Positions 1-14,297 are shown, counted from the stretch's first letter. The stretch: DNA of 32,526 nt from Castellaniella sp. (GCA_019104865.1 JAHRWZ010000094.1:1-32526); one strand, 5' to 3'. Made by a program: numbers and translations. The notes: generated by a model from the letters alone, not told the origin.

Positions 1-180
1 GATGCGGCCCTGGGTGGCTTGTTCCAGCCCGGCGATGGCGCGCAGCAGCGTGGTCTTGCCGCTGCCCGACGAGCCCAGCAACGCGACGACTTCGCCGCGC
101 TGAAGCTGCAGCGAGACACCCCTGAGGACCGGGTTGGTGCCGTAATTCAGATACAGGTCCTGGACAGTGAGTTCAATCAT
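1..180 (-). CDS. ABC transporter ATP-binding subunit, N-terminal part only
   Basis: This is the first 60 residues of an ATPase that continues beyond base 1. Reading the minus strand from the ATG at 180-178 gives a protein beginning [14 protein letters not shown], followed by a complete Walker A loop GSSGSGKTT at about residues 39-47. It would power import by the permease encoded just upstream. Its start codon lies inside the end of the permease gene (ATGATTGA, 8-base overlap), which suggests translational coupling and a shared operon. The sequence style and neighbours fit the Fe(III)/spermidine-type importer ATPases. The signature motif, Walker B and any C-terminal regulatory domain lie outside the window, so the subfamily cannot be fixed. 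Confidence 0.9.
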   Translation of the reverse strand, partial: MIELTVQDLYLNYGTNPVLRGVSLQLQRGEVVALLGSSGSGKTTLLRAIAGLEQATQGRI

Positions 181-1942
181 GTAACTTGACTCCGAAACGC
201 AGGGCGACGCCCATGCCGATGACGACCAGCAAAATATTGATGAAGGACAGCGCCGCCACGATGTCGATGGCGCCGGTGGCCCAGAGCGAGACCAGCATCG
301 ATCCGATGGTTTCGGTGCCGGGGGTGAGCAGATAGACGCCGGTCGAGTATTCCCGCTCGAAGATCAGGAACATCAGCAGCCACGACCCGATCAGACCATA
401 GCGGGCCAGGGGGACCGTGACGTGGCGCGTGACCTGGGACGGCCGGGCGCCCGTGCTGCGCGCGGCCTCCTCCAGCTCGGGGGATACCTGCAGCAACGTG
501 GATGAGATCAGGCGCAGTCCGTAGGCCATCCAGACCACCGAATAGGCCAGCCAGACGCTGAAGATCGTGGACCGCAGGCTGCGCAAGGGCTCGACCGCGT
601 GCGTCTGCAGCCAGGCTGCGCCCGGCAGAACGGACAGCCAGCCGTCAGCCAGCGAATCCTTCAGCCACATGGGGATGAACAGGAAGATCCACAGGAATGC
701 CAGGCCCGCGAGCAGCCCGGGGACGGCCCGCGGAATCAGCACGCTGTAGTCCAGAAAACGGGTCGCATGGTCCGGTTTTCGGTGCATCGCCAGGGCGATT
801 GCGGTGTAGCACCCGACCGCGAGCGCCCCGCCGATGACGCCGATCAGGATGGAATTCCAGACGGCCCGCATCAAGGTTGGCTGTTCCCAGATGGTCTGGA
901 AAGCATGGGCCGACAGCACGTCCCTGAGCGAAATGCCCACCCCCCAGTTGGTGACGAACGCGCGCAGCACCACGCCGGTGAGCGGTACGATGATGGCCAC
1001 GAACAGCCACAGGCCCACGATCACCCCCGCGGTCAGGCGCCATTTTCCCAGGGGCAGGACGCGCGGACGCGTGACCTTGCCCTTGACGGTCGCATAGCGG
1101 CTGGCGCTGCTGAGCAAATGCCGCTGCAGCGCCACCAGCGGGATCGTGAAGGCGATCAGCACCATGGCCACCGCCGCCATCAGGTGGTAGGACGGCACAC
1201 CGAGCTTGTTGGTCAGCTTGTACAGGTAGGTCGACAGGACCAGGTGGCCTTCGGGGTCCCCCAGAACCAGCATCAGGCCGAAGACCTCCAGCCCCAGGAA
1301 GAACAGCAGCACGGCCGCGTACGACAGGGCGGGGCGGACCATGGGCAGGCTGACGGCCGTCATGACCTGCAAGGGGGACGCTCCCGTGCTGCGGGCCGCC
1401 TCTTCAACGTCGGACCCCAGGCTGTGCAGGGCCGAGGAGATGTACAGATAGGCGTAGGGCACGTGCGTCAGCCCCGCGATGACGATGATGGCCGGCAGGG
1501 AATAGATGTTCCAGGGCACGAACCCCAGCAGATCCTGGGTCCAGGTGGAAAAAAATCCGACCGGGCCGGCGGCCACGACGTAACCGAAACCCAGCACCAT
1601 GGGCGAGACGAAGACCGGCACCAGGATCAGGGGCTGAATCCAGCGTCGCCCCGGCAGATCGGTGCGCGAAACGAGAAACGCCAGGATCCCGCCCAGCGGC
1701 ACCGCGATGGCGACCAGCCCGAAGGCCAGCAGGAAGCCATTGATCAGTGCCTCGTAAAAATCGGGGTCGTCGAAGATGAACCGGAACGCATCCAGCCCGA
1801 TGTGCTTGTCGGGCAGGAAGAAGGGTTCCGACAGAAAGCTCTGGACGATGATGAATGACAGCGGCAGGTAGATCGCCAGCGCGGTCAGCGTCACGACCAG
1901 GCCGCGGGGCAGCGACTGCCGCCGAAGGCGTAGGAATGACAT
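173..1942 (-). CDS. ABC importer permease with two fused transmembrane domains (FbpB/SfuB type)
   Basis: An inner-membrane permease of 589 residues with about twelve hydrophobic segments in two homologous halves. Each half carries the EAA loop that docks the ATPase: [14 protein letters not shown] in the first half and [14 protein letters not shown] in the second. This fused arrangement is typical of the Fe(III)-type (COG1178) permeases. I chose the ATG at 1942 ([10 protein letters not shown]), which leads directly into the first membrane segment. A GTG at 1984 would add 14 residues but has no ribosome-binding site. The gene lies between the solute-binding protein gene and the ATPase gene of the same operon. 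The family is clear; the transported substrate is not shown by the sequence. Confidence 0.93.
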   Translation of the reverse strand: MSFLRLRRQSLPRGLVVTLTALAIYLPLSFIIVQSFLSEPFFLPDKHIGLDAFRFIFDDPDFYEALINGFLLAFGLVAIAVPLGGILAFLVSRTDLPGRRWIQPLILVPVFVSPMVLGFGYVVAAGPVGFFSTWTQDLLGFVPWNIYSLPAIIVIAGLTHVPYAYLYISSALHSLGSDVEEAARSTGASPLQVMTAVSLPMVRPALSYAAVLLFFLGLEVFGLMLVLGDPEGHLVLSTYLYKLTNKLGVPSYHLMAAVAMVLIAFTIPLVALQRHLLSSASRYATVKGKVTRPRVLPLGKWRLTAGVIVGLWLFVAIIVPLTGVVLRAFVTNWGVGISLRDVLSAHAFQTIWEQPTLMRAVWNSILIGVIGGALAVGCYTAIALAMHRKPDHATRFLDYSVLIPRAVPGLLAGLAFLWIFLFIPMWLKDSLADGWLSVLPGAAWLQTHAVEPLRSLRSTIFSVWLAYSVVWMAYGLRLISSTLLQVSPELEEAARSTGARPSQVTRHVTVPLARYGLIGSWLLMFLIFEREYSTGVYLLTPGTETIGSMLVSLWATGAIDIVAALSFINILLVVIGMGVALRFGVKLHD

Positions 1943-2029
1943 GGGGGACACCCTGTGGAGCGGTGGAAACCCCCGCTCCGCCACCGGGTGTGGCGGGCGC
2001 GGGGTCGGAAGACGCCCGGATCGAGGCGC

Positions 2030-3130
2030 TTACTTGCCGGCGTCTTTGCGCCACATCTTGATGAATGCCAGGCGCTTGCCCTGATCCAGATAGTCCAGCA
2101 GCGATTCATCGACCGGGATGGGCTTGAGCGCGCTGCCCAGCTTCTTGGTCATGCCGTCGACGTCGTTGTCGCCGTCGATATCGGTGCGCACCGAGGCCAG
2201 GTTGGCCTGATTGGCCAGCACGTTCTGCCCTCGCCGGGACAGCAGGTAGTCCATCCAGAGCTTGGCCGCGTTCGGGTGCTGGGCGCCCTTGCTGATGAAG
2301 GCCACGCGCGACAGCATCAGTGTGTAGTCGGTCGGGTACGACACCCCCAGACTGGGGTCCGACTTGGCGCGGGTTTCAGCATAAGATCCGAGGATGTTGT
2401 AGCCCAGCAGGTTTTCACCGGAGGAGACGCGCTCCATCATGGTGCCGGTCGAGGACTGCACGACCAGGCCGGCTTTGCTGGAATCCTTCAGGAAGCTCTG
2501 GTAATTCGGGTCGTTGCGCTGATCCTGGACGGCCAGCATGAAGCCGACGGCGGATTTCTCGACGTCGTAGGTGGTGACCTTGCTCTTGAACCGGGCGGTG
2601 TCGCCGGCCACCAGTTTGGCGAATGCCGCGTGGGTGGTGGGCACTTCATCCGCCTTGACCAGTCGCTTGTTGTAGATGAAGACGGCCGGTTCGAAGGTCG
2701 TGCCGTACGCTTTCTTTTCCCAGACCGACCAAGCCGGCAGGTGGGAGAGTTCGACCGAGGGATAGGCCATGGCGTAACTCTTGGCCAGCTTCATGGCGGC
2801 ATCCATGGCCGAGCTCCAGACCACGTCGCCGCTGTTGCTGCCCGAGGCCTGCTCGCTGAGATAGCGGCTGTAGAGCTCGGTGCTGTTCATGTCGTTGTAT
2901 TCGACCTTGATGCCGGGGTAGAGCTTTTCGAAATCCTGGATGACCGGGTTCGCGGCTTTGGTGTCGGTGGTCGAATAGACAATGACCTTGCCTTCCTTGG
3001 CGGCGGCGGACACCAGGGGCTGGTATCCGGTCGGGTAGCCTTGCGGCGCGGTCTGCGCGCCGGCTGTCGCGGCGAGTGCGCCCGACAGGATGGCGGCGCA
3101 CAGAACGGTTCGGGTGACGGGATGGCGCAT
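2030..3130 (-). CDS. Periplasmic solute-binding protein of an ABC importer (COG1840/AfuA-like)
   Basis: A 366-residue periplasmic binding protein. The ATG at 3130 follows a good AGGAG site and gives a classic signal peptide (MRHPVTRTVLCAAILSGALA) with likely cleavage after ATAGA. The mature part shows the two-lobe binding-protein pattern of the Fe(III)-type family: EGKVIVYSTTDTKA at the start of lobe one, FEKLYPGIKVEY, GDVVWSSAMD and FGTTFEP-like AYGTTFEPAVFIYNK. The paired ligand tyrosines of classical ferric-binding FbpA are not obvious, so iron is not assured; organic acids, phosphonates or polyamines remain possible. The gene sits between the sensor kinase and permease genes. It is clearly homologous to the C-terminal domain of that kinase. 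Confidence 0.93.
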   Translation of the reverse strand: MRHPVTRTVLCAAILSGALAATAGAQTAPQGYPTGYQPLVSAAAKEGKVIVYSTTDTKAANPVIQDFEKLYPGIKVEYNDMNSTELYSRYLSEQASGSNSGDVVWSSAMDAAMKLAKSYAMAYPSVELSHLPAWSVWEKKAYGTTFEPAVFIYNKRLVKADEVPTTHAAFAKLVAGDTARFKSKVTTYDVEKSAVGFMLAVQDQRNDPNYQSFLKDSSKAGLVVQSSTGTMMERVSSGENLLGYNILGSYAETRAKSDPSLGVSYPTDYTLMLSRVAFISKGAQHPNAAKLWMDYLLSRRGQNVLANQANLASVRTDIDGDNDVDGMTKKLGSALKPIPVDESLLDYLDQGKRLAFIKMWRKDAGK

Positions 3131-3160
3131 GGACGAGTCTCCTTCTCTGTTGTTATCGGG

Positions 3161-3179
3161 AGCCGGTTTCCGACCGGCT
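3161..3179 (-). other. Small hairpin between the sensor-kinase and binding-protein genes
   Basis: A perfect 7-base inverted repeat (AGCCGGT, five-base loop, ACCGGCT) lies in the 77-base gap between the kinase stop and the binding-protein start. No T-run follows it on the minus strand, so it is not a standard terminator. Such hairpins sometimes stabilise the mRNA of highly expressed binding-protein genes; that role is only a guess here. Confidence 0.3.
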
Positions 3180-3207
3180 TTGGAGATCATCTTAGGGCCC
3201 GGACCTG

Positions 3208-5716
3208 TCAGCGTCCTGTCGTGGTGTTGGAAGGTGACACCGCATCGGACGGGTTCGGCGTGTCGGTGACCAGGCGCCGCCAGTTCCGCAGGAAGCGTTC
3301 ATGGCGCTGCTGATCCAGCCCGACCAGCAGCGAAGGATTCAGCGCGATGGGTTGGACGATGCTGGACGCATGCGCCAGCCCGTCGATGGCAACGGGGGCG
3401 GCGTCGTCAGCGTCTGTCCGCAGGTCCGGGAGCGCGCCTAGGCCGCCGGGGCCGTCGATCACCGCCTGGCCTTGTGCCGACAGCAGCCAGTCGATGAATT
3501 CGCCCGCCAGCGCCGGCTGCCGGGTCCGGCGCAAGATCAGCGCGGTGCGCGTCAGGACCAACTGGTAATCATCCGGGACGACGATACCCAGCTTGGTGTA
3601 TCGCCCCCGGTAGGCGCGCACATACGAGCCCAGCACGTTGTAGCCCAGGTCCAGTTCGCCCGCCTCGATGCGGTCCAGGATATCGCGCGTGTCCGCCACT
3701 AGCCGCACGCCGACGCGGCCCAGAGCGTTAGCCAGCCCCCAGAAGTTGGACGAGATCATCTCATCCTGGGTGACCAGCAGGTGACCGACGCTGCTGATGG
3801 CGATGTCGTAGGTGCCGATGCGCGCGTGGGGACCTTGCCGCTCCAGGGTGCGCAGCAGTTCGCTACGTGAATGGGGCGCGGTTTTGGCGGTGTAGCGGTC
3901 GGTGTTGTAGACCATCACCACCGGCTCGAAGGTGAAGCCGAAGACCTCGGAGCGCCAGATCGCCCAGGGCGGCAGGCGCCGGGTCAGGGGCGATTCATGG
4001 CGCAGCGCGTAGCCGTCGTTGGCCAGGCGCAGTTGCAGGTCTTCGGCGGAACTGATCAGAACGTCGGTCGGCGGCAGGCTTGCGGCCACTGTCTGTTCGT
4101 ACAGCTGGCGGCTGCCTAGTTCGTGATAGACCAGGGCGATGCCCGGGTGCGTCCGCTGGAAGGCGCGGGCCAGCGTGTCGAAGACGGGCGTGTCGGTCGG
4201 GCCGGCCACGGTCAGGGTCGCGGTTTCGTGCTGTGCGGCCGGGTAGCGTGTGGTCAGGATTTGTGCGTCCGCCGGGCTCGGCGCCGCGATCAGCCCCAGG
4301 ATGCAGGCCGCCGCTATGCAGAGGCCGGCCAGTGAACCGGGCAGGGTGCGCCCGGCTGGGCCGAGGGGCAGGGTGACGCAGGCCAGCAGGCCGCCCCCCG
4401 GGCGATTGCGCAGCGTCAGGGCGCCCCCGTGGCTTTGCACGACCGACTGGACGATGGCCAGGCCTAGTCCCGACCCTGGCGTGGACTGCGCCGCCGCACC
4501 GCGGACGAAGCGCTTGAGGACCTGCTCTTTTTCCGCGTTGGGGATGCCAGGCCCCCGGTCCGCGACCTGCAGGACCAGGCGCCGGTCGGGGGCCGGGTCG
4601 ATGTTGACTTCGACCGGGCTGTCCGGCGCATGCCGTAGGGCATTGTCGATCAGGTTGAGCATCATTTCCCGCAGGGCGACCCGATCGCCGACAATACGCG
4701 CATCCTTCAGTCCGGGCGAGAGCGAGATCCGCAGCCTCGCCGCGTCCTCTGGGCGGATCCGTTGGCGGACCTCGTCCAGCACGTCCAGCAGTTCCACGAG
4801 ATCGTTGCCCCGGGCGCCCAGCCGGTGGGTGATCGTGGCGTCCATCATCAGCTGGTTGACCAGCAGGCTGGCGCGAGTCGCGTTGTTCAAAATGCGCTCC
4901 AGCCGCTCGCGCAGCCGTTTCGGGTCGTCCTCATCCAGAGCGACTTCCGCCTGGGCCCGCAGCGACGCCAGGGGCGTGCGCACCTGATGGGCGGCGTCGG
5001 CGACCAGATTGTGCAGCATGTCGAGCATCGCCTGCAGCCGCTGCATGAAGCCGTTCAGGGCTTCCACCAACCGGGTGACTTCACGCGGCGCGGGACTGCT
5101 CAGCGGTTCCATGTCCTCGGGCTGACGATGCCGCAGTTCGCGTTCCAGACCCCGCAGCGGCCGGAAGGCGCGCGTAATGCCGAACCACAGCAGCACCAGG
5201 GCGACCGCCGCCATGATGGGTAGTGGGGTCGCGCCGCGCTGCAGGATCTCGGCGGCCAGTGCGTCGCGGGCATCGCGGGTTTCCGCCACGCGGATCGTGA
5301 TCCAGTGCGTCTGGCGGTTGAAGCTGATCAGCCGCCCCAGAGTCGCGATCCGCAGTGCATCGCCGTGGTAGGTATGATCGGCGAAGGTCGGGTTGGCGGA
5401 TGTGGCCAGCGGCATGCCGCCATCCAGGTCGTCATAGCCCGTCACCAGCCGGCCCCCGGGATCCCGCACGCTGTAGAAGACCCGCTGCTGGCGCGACAGC
5501 ATCGCCAGCGCGGCGTAGGGCAACTCCACTGCGATCCGGTTGTCCTCCATGCTGATGGCGCCGGCGATCGACAATGCCGATGCCGCCAGCACGCGGTCGA
5601 AAGCCTGGTCCGACGCGCGCCGGGCATAATCCCGCAGGAAAACGAACAGGCCCAGGGATGAGGCCAGCAGGATGACGATCGCCGCGGCGAAGATGCGGTT
5701 GCGGATGGAAAAGGAT

Positions 5717-5727
<11 letters not shown>
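3208..5727 (-). CDS. Sensor histidine kinase fused to a C-terminal periplasmic solute-binding domain
   Basis: An 839-residue fusion. Residues 12-32 are membrane segment 1, about 33-168 a periplasmic sensor region of the TctE (2CSK_N) type, and about 169-187 segment 2. A linker follows, then the dimerisation/phosphoacceptor helix with DAAHQVRTPL (His247). The ATPase domain shows the N-box (LIDNALRHA, about 359-367), G1 (ADRGPGIP, about 389-396) and G2 (GSGLGLAI, about 418-425). A third hydrophobic segment (about 464-482, ending PSPADAQ) leads into a solute-binding domain of about 340 residues. That domain matches the separate binding protein: LPPWAIWRSEVFGFTFEP versus LPAWSVWEKKAYGTTFEP, and LGYNVLGSY versus LGYNILGSY. 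An ordinary kinase would end near residue 460. The start overlaps the regulator stop by 11 bases. Confidence 0.93.
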
Positions 5728-8668
<2,941 letters not shown>

Positions 8669-8734
8669 GACGATGTCCTTATGTTGGCGAATTCGGGGTG
8701 TATGGTTCGCCAGGCTATGTCAGGCGAATGGTGA

Positions 8735-10075
8735 TCAGCTTTCCTGTCGCGGGATCGGGAGCGTGTCTTGTCTGCCCTGTAGGCGCAAGATGGGCAGGGC
8801 CCCGGCCACCAGCCCCAGCGTGCCCATGACCAGTGCGAATTCCAGCGGCGCGTCGAACCACTGATGTGTCAGGCTGAAAAACAGCGGTCCGATCAGCTGT
8901 CCCAGGGCGAACGATGCCGTCATGGCGGCCATCTGGCGTTTTGCGCCCGCCGTGCCGACCGTGGCCTGGGCTTCCTGCAGCCCCACCATGGTGATCACCA
9001 TGAACGTGCTGCCCACACACAACGCCGCGATCAGGATCGCCGCCAGGCTATGCCATAGCACGGGCGCCAGCACACCGATCGCCATCACGAGCTGGGCGCC
9101 CGCCCAGAGTTGCGGCCGGGTCAGGTGACGCGCGAGCCGACTGGCGACCAGTGTGGAGAGGGCGCCTGCCAGCCCGAAGACCGGCCAGGCCAGGCTGAAC
9201 AGCCAGGGGTCGGGCACCAGCAGCCGCGCCTGGGCAGGCAGGAAGGTCGCCGGCAGAATGTAGCCAAAGCCATACACCCCGTAGCACAGGATCAGGCCCC
9301 AGTGCAGCGATGGGGTGGCGGGGTCACCTGCCTCGCGTGCTGGGGCAGTGTCTTCTGAACGCTGTGCGGCGGCGTTTGCCTGGATATCATTTATGGCGGT
9401 GCTGGACGCGGATCGCGTCAAGGCTGCCGTATCAGGGGGCGTCCGATGGTTGTTGTGCGTCGGCTGGGCTGGATGGTCCGGACGGATTCCGGTTGCGGTA
9501 ATGGCAGTTTCGGTGGACTGACGCCACAGCATGGACGCCCCCAGCAGCCCCAGCAAGGCGGCAGCCGCCAGCCACAGCCAGGCTTGCGAGGACGAGGTGC
9601 CCAGCACCGTCAGCCCCAGACAGGCCAGCCCGGCGAACATGATGCCGCAGCCCACACCGGCAAACACCACACCGCTGCGTCCGGCCTGTCCCGTGGCATT
9701 CAGGCGCGCGATGCACAGCGACGCTGTCCCGATCAGGACCCAGGCGCTAGCCACGCCCGCCAGCAGCCGCCACACCAGCCAGCCGGCCCAGTGCGTGTCC
9801 AACCCCATGGCGGCCGTCATCAGGACCACCAGCCACAGCCCCCGACGCAGCAGTTGCGCGGGGGACCAGCTCAGGTGCGTCACCATCAGGGCGCCCAGCA
9901 AATAGCCCAGATAATTGGCGCTGGCCAGCCACCCGCCCTGGGCCAGGCTCAGCCCCAGATCGGCCTGCATCATGGGCAGCACCGGCGTGAAGGCGAAGCG
10001 GCCGATGCCCATGGCCACGGCCAGGGACAGCAGGCCGGCCAGGGGCAGCGGAACGCGGGAAAAGCGGGATGGCAT
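8735..10075 (-). CDS. MFS transporter of the YbfB/YjiJ family
   Basis: A 446-residue inner-membrane transporter with about twelve membrane segments. The opening [19 protein letters not shown] is characteristic of the YbfB/YjiJ (MFS_4) group, as is the second-half start [20 protein letters not shown] hydrophilic cytoplasmic loop of about 70 residues (roughly 190-260, rich in Thr, Ala, Asn and Asp) separates the two six-helix halves and is longer than usual. The gene lies between guaB and guaA on the opposite strand, divergent from guaA, and probably shares a transcript with the hydrolase gene downstream. The transported compound is unknown. Confidence 0.88.
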   Translation of the reverse strand: MPSRFSRVPLPLAGLLSLAVAMGIGRFAFTPVLPMMQADLGLSLAQGGWLASANYLGYLLGALMVTHLSWSPAQLLRRGLWLVVLMTAAMGLDTHWAGWLVWRLLAGVASAWVLIGTASLCIARLNATGQAGRSGVVFAGVGCGIMFAGLACLGLTVLGTSSSQAWLWLAAAALLGLLGASMLWRQSTETAITATGIRPDHPAQPTHNNHRTPPDTAALTRSASSTAINDIQANAAAQRSEDTAPAREAGDPATPSLHWGLILCYGVYGFGYILPATFLPAQARLLVPDPWLFSLAWPVFGLAGALSTLVASRLARHLTRPQLWAGAQLVMAIGVLAPVLWHSLAAILIAALCVGSTFMVITMVGLQEAQATVGTAGAKRQMAAMTASFALGQLIGPLFFSLTHQWFDAPLEFALVMGTLGLVAGALPILRLQGRQDTLPIPRQES

Positions 10076-10152
10076 GGGTGCGTGTCTCCGTGGAAGCGTA
10101 TCGGTGCATGGGTTACATTAACACCTTGAACAGCCCTCCCAGATTATCCACC

Positions 10153-11745
<1,593 letters not shown>

Positions 11746-11763
11746 ATTTACGTCCTTTGAGGA

Positions 11764-11842
11764 CTATCGCCAGCTATCGAAAAACTGTCGTAACGTATTG
11801 ATTTACAAGTAAATATGTTGCGGCACCTATCGGTGGCTATCG
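11764..11842 (+). repeat. Two pairs of CTATCG repeats, each pair spaced one helical turn
   Basis: CTATCG occurs at 11764, 11774, 11827 and 11837. Both pairs have a start-to-start distance of exactly 10 bases, with similar surroundings (CTATCGCCAGCTATCG and CTATCGGTGGCTATCG). Same-face spacing just inside an integration site suggests binding sites for a recombination directionality factor or the integrase; this is inferred from position only. Confidence 0.55.
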
Positions 11843-11872
11843 CCGGCCAGCAAAATAAGTTGGCGGTAGAGT

Positions 11873-12036
11873 TGACGGTAAAAATCGAGGCCTGATTAAG
11901 ACATTCTCGTTCACTATTCAGACTTTTACCGTCTTTGACGGTAAAAGTCTTCTCGGGAAAGCTTGTTTTACGCGGCTTTCCCGGCATCGACAGGTCTCCT
12001 GATCCCTGACGGTAAAACCTGACGGTAAAGCCGTCA
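11873..12036 (+). repeat. Array of TGACGGTAAA repeats between guaA and the integrase gene
   Basis: TGACGGTAAAA occurs at 11873, 11936 and 12007, and TGACGGTAAAG at 12020. A near-perfect inverted copy (TTTTACCGTC) starts at 11924. The last copy continues into its own inverted repeat (TGACGG, five bases, CCGTCA, 12020-12036). Repeated 10-11-base motifs between the recombination point and the integrase start are the usual form of arm-type integrase sites. They also place a possible autoregulatory site just before the integrase ribosome-binding site (GGAGG). Confidence 0.65.
11920..11950. repeat. Perfect 14-base inverted repeat within the attachment region
   Basis: AGACTTTTACCGTC and its exact reverse complement are separated by three T residues. 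It is built from two facing copies of the TGACGGTAAAA motif. It could be a dimeric protein-binding site or a hairpin. A second, weaker pair (CGGGAAAGC at 11954 and GCTTTCCCG at 11975) follows directly. Confidence 0.75.
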
Positions 12037-12056
12037 AAATACCGGAGGAAACCTCG

Positions 12057-13313
12057 ATGCTCACCGACGCTGCACTTCGTAATCTGAAGCCTAAGTCTAA
12101 GATTTATAAGGCTTCTGACCGGGACGGGATGTACGTGACGGTATCGACCAGCGGTACCGTCACCTTCCGCTACGATTACCGTCTCAACGGTCGCCGCGAA
12201 ACATTAACCATCGGGCGCTATGGCGCTGACGGTATTTCACTGGCGATGGCGCGCGAACTGCTGCTGGACGCCCGCAAAGCCGTTCTCAAAGGCACGTCGC
12301 CCGCGCTTGAAAAGCAGCGCGAGAAACGCCGCGTGACCGACATCAAGACGTTCGACACGGCGATGGACGCATTTTTGGCTCATGCACGATGGGCCGACAG
12401 CACCCGCGCCGCACGCAAGCACATCATTGACCGGGACATCCTGCCGGTTTTCCGCAATCGCCTGTTGACAGAAATCCGGCCCGAAGACCTGCGTGCCTTG
12501 TGCAACAAGGTCAGGGAACGCGGGGCACCCGCCACGGCGGTGCAGATTCGGGACATCGTGAAACAAGTCTATGTCCACGCCATCGCTCATGGTGAAAAGG
12601 TGGACAGCCCTGCTGACAGCGTGGGGCCGTCCACAATCGCCACCTTCGTACCGAAGGATCGCGCCTTGTCGCCGCTCGAAATCCGGCTGATGGTGCAGCA
12701 GATGGAATCGGTGGTGACCTATCCGACCATCAAGCTGGCGTTGCGCCTGATTCTGCTGACGCTGGTACGCAAGAGCGAATTGATCCAGGCCACGTGGGAT
12801 GAGGTCGATTTCGAGAACAAGACCTGGACACTTCCTAAGCAGCGGATGAAGGGGCGTAATCCGCATGTGGTCTATCTGTCGCGCCAGGCGTTCGACATTT
12901 TTGTGACGCTGCACGCCTGAGCGGCCGGCTCAAGGTTTGTTTTCCCATCTCGTTACGACGCACAGCGGTACATGTCCAATGCAACCTTGAATCGAGTTAC
13001 AGGACTTGTGGCCGAGGCTGCACAAGCCAGGGGGCTGCCGCTGCAACCGTTCACCGTCCATGACTTGCGCCGTACCGGCTCGACGCTGTTGAACGAAATC
13101 GGCTTCAATCGCGACTGGATCGAGAAGTGCCTGGCACACGAAGAGGGACGTTCCTCGCGCTCGGTCTACAACAAGGCCGAGTACGCCGAGCAACGACGTC
13201 ACATGCTGCAAGAGTGGGCCAATCTGGTTGACGCTTGGGGCGGTGGGCAGACCTATGCGCCGAAGCTGATGCCGGAAAACGTGGCTGTACCGGCGTTGAG
13301 CGCGATGGCTTGA
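12057..13313 (+). pseudogene. P4-type tyrosine integrase interrupted by an in-frame TGA
   Basis: Read through the stop, this is a 418-codon integrase of normal length. It has an N-terminal DUF4102-type arm-binding domain (SDRDGMYVTV, LTIGRYG, SLAMARELLLDARK), a SAM-like core-binding domain, and the catalytic domain with Arg in TLVRKSEL, HDLRRTGSTLL (H-x-x-R) and the tyrosine of SRSVYNKAEY. The TGA at 12918-12920 falls after FVTLHA. The same frame resumes at once with AAGSRFVFPSRYDA and stays open to 13313, so a single base change, perhaps from a Cys TGC or TGT codon, explains the break. The upstream piece lacks the catalytic His and Tyr. A GGAGG site precedes the ATG. Position and family make this the enzyme that inserted the element into guaA; it is now probably inactive. 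Confidence 0.9.
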
Positions 13314-13333
13314 TCTGGCTGACTTGCCTCGAT

Positions 13334-13364
13334 GGCAGAAGTTGACAAAAAGTCAACTTCTGCC
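13334..13364. promoter_or_regulatory. Palindromic operator of the toxin-antitoxin operon
   Basis: GGCAGAAGTTGAC, a spacer of five A residues, then the exact reverse complement GTCAACTTCTGCC. The 13-base arms cover the -35 hexamer and the spacer of the promoter described next. An antitoxin dimer bound here would block RNA polymerase, the usual autoregulation of HigBA-type operons. Confidence 0.8.
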
Positions 13365-13370
13365 TATCCT
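13342..13370 (+). promoter_or_regulatory. Sigma-70 promoter of the toxin-antitoxin operon
   Basis: Consensus -35 TTGACA at 13342-13347, a 17-base spacer and -10 TATCCT at 13365-13370, placed 23 bases before the toxin ATG. The -35 box lies inside the palindrome. Confidence 0.75.
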
Positions 13371-13393
13371 TTTATCTGTGAGCATGGAACGAC

Positions 13394-13705
13394 ATGCACG
13401 TCATATCCAGAAAGCCGTTCAGCGACGCAGCAAAGGCTTATCCGAACGACGCCGAAGCGATCGACCGCACCTATCGGGTGCTGCGATCCGGTGATTTCGA
13501 TACGCCGCAGGCACTGCGGCAGGTTTTTCCGTCGCTGGATAACTTCAAGTACAAGGACAAGTGGTGGGTGCTGGACATCGGCGGCAACAATCTTCGACTG
13601 ATTGCCTTCATCGAGTTTCGCGACAACCGCATGTACGTCAAGCACATCACAACCCATGCCGAGTACGACAAGCTTTGCAAACACTACAGGAAGGAGGGCG
13701 ACTGA
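13394..13705 (+). CDS. higB: HigB-type mRNA interferase toxin
   Basis: A 103-residue protein beginning MHVISRKPFSDAAKAYP, with LRQVFPSLDNFKYKDKWWVLDIGGNNLRLI in two continuous blocks and YVKHITTHAEYDKL near the end. This is the pattern of the HigB toxin family (RelE fold), which cleaves mRNA on translating ribosomes. The conserved tail H-x-x-Y-D and the basic/aromatic middle are present, so it looks intact. The toxin gene comes before the antitoxin gene, the reversed order typical of higBA. It probably stabilises the element or acts in abortive infection. Only a weak GGAA precedes the ATG. Confidence 0.88.
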   Translation: MHVISRKPFSDAAKAYPNDAEAIDRTYRVLRSGDFDTPQALRQVFPSLDNFKYKDKWWVLDIGGNNLRLIAFIEFRDNRMYVKHITTHAEYDKLCKHYRKEGD

Positions 13706-13706
13706 A

Positions 13707-14123
13707 ATGGGATTTGCCGCCATCAAGGAACGAGCCCATGCCTTGTTCGACGAGGCGGGTTTCATTGGCCATATCGCCAATGAAGATGATTACGCCCAGG
13801 CGCTGGCGTTGATGGATGAACTGGTCGAGGACTACGAGGCCAACCGTCCGCTGATCGAGATCCTCGCCCGTTCCATCGAGATCTGGGAAAACGAGTCCGA
13901 CGAGTTTGCGGCGTTCAACGCGCGCGTGGCGAAGCTGGGTGGCGTCGACGTCCTCCGGTTGCTGATGGAGCAGCATGGGTTGGGCGTGGCCGACCTGCCA
14001 GAGATTGGGAGCAAGTCGCTGGTGTCGAAGATTCTCAATGGTCGAGGCCGCAACCTGACTCGCGATCACATCGCGGCATTGAGCAAGCGGTTCTCAGTCA
14101 GCCCAGCTGTTTTCTTCGGCTAA
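13707..14123 (+). CDS. higA: HigA-type antitoxin with helix-turn-helix domain
   Basis: A 138-residue antitoxin whose ATG lies one base after the toxin stop codon, with an AAGGAGG site inside the end of the toxin gene. The N-terminal half is acidic and helical (DDYAQALALMDELVEDYE), a typical toxin-neutralising part. The C-terminal half, from about residue 90, is an Xre-type helix-turn-helix (LLMEQHGLGVADLPEIGSKS, then HIAALSKRFSVSPAVFFG). It should bind the toxin and, as a dimer, the palindrome upstream. A longer reading frame upstream in the same phase overlaps the toxin and lacks a ribosome-binding site. A terminator follows about 190 bases downstream. Confidence 0.88.
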   Translation: MGFAAIKERAHALFDEAGFIGHIANEDDYAQALALMDELVEDYEANRPLIEILARSIEIWENESDEFAAFNARVAKLGGVDVLRLLMEQHGLGVADLPEIGSKSLVSKILNGRGRNLTRDHIAALSKRFSVSPAVFFG

Positions 14124-14297
14124 ATTGATTCCTGCGCCGGTGCATGAGGGCGGCGCGTCAATCTGCCACTTGGCGGACGCGTTGGACGTGGCACGGGCTA
14201 GCTTCGCAGGTCAACGTGACGAAGGAAGGCTGGCGGTTGCTGCGCTCGGCGTCCAAGGAACTGGAAGCCTTGTTTGGATGCGAGTCGCTGTCCAGCA

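Noticed and set aside
599..1858. Long plus-strand open frame (419 codons) opposite the permease gene
   Set aside because: It is antisense to a clear two-domain permease, is rich in Gln, Arg, Asp and His as GC-rich shadow frames are, and has no recognisable domain.
1955..3313. Plus-strand open frame (452 codons) opposite the binding-protein gene
   Set aside because: Shadow of a well-supported minus-strand gene with signal peptide and ribosome-binding site.
11748..11987. Minus-strand 79-codon frame in the attachment region
   Set aside because: It spans the repeat array, has no ribosome-binding site and no recognisable sequence.
11873..12036. CRISPR array
   Set aside because: The repeats are 10-11 bases, irregularly spaced and partly inverted, and no cas genes are present.
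12918..12920. Selenocysteine or programmed readthrough at the integrase TGA
   Set aside because: No hairpin expected of a SECIS element was seen just after the codon, and integrases are not selenoproteins. A nonsense mutation is simpler.
14124..14297. Possible small gene between the antitoxin and the terminator
   Set aside because: Frames here lack a ribosome-binding site and recognisable similarity and run through the terminator hairpin.
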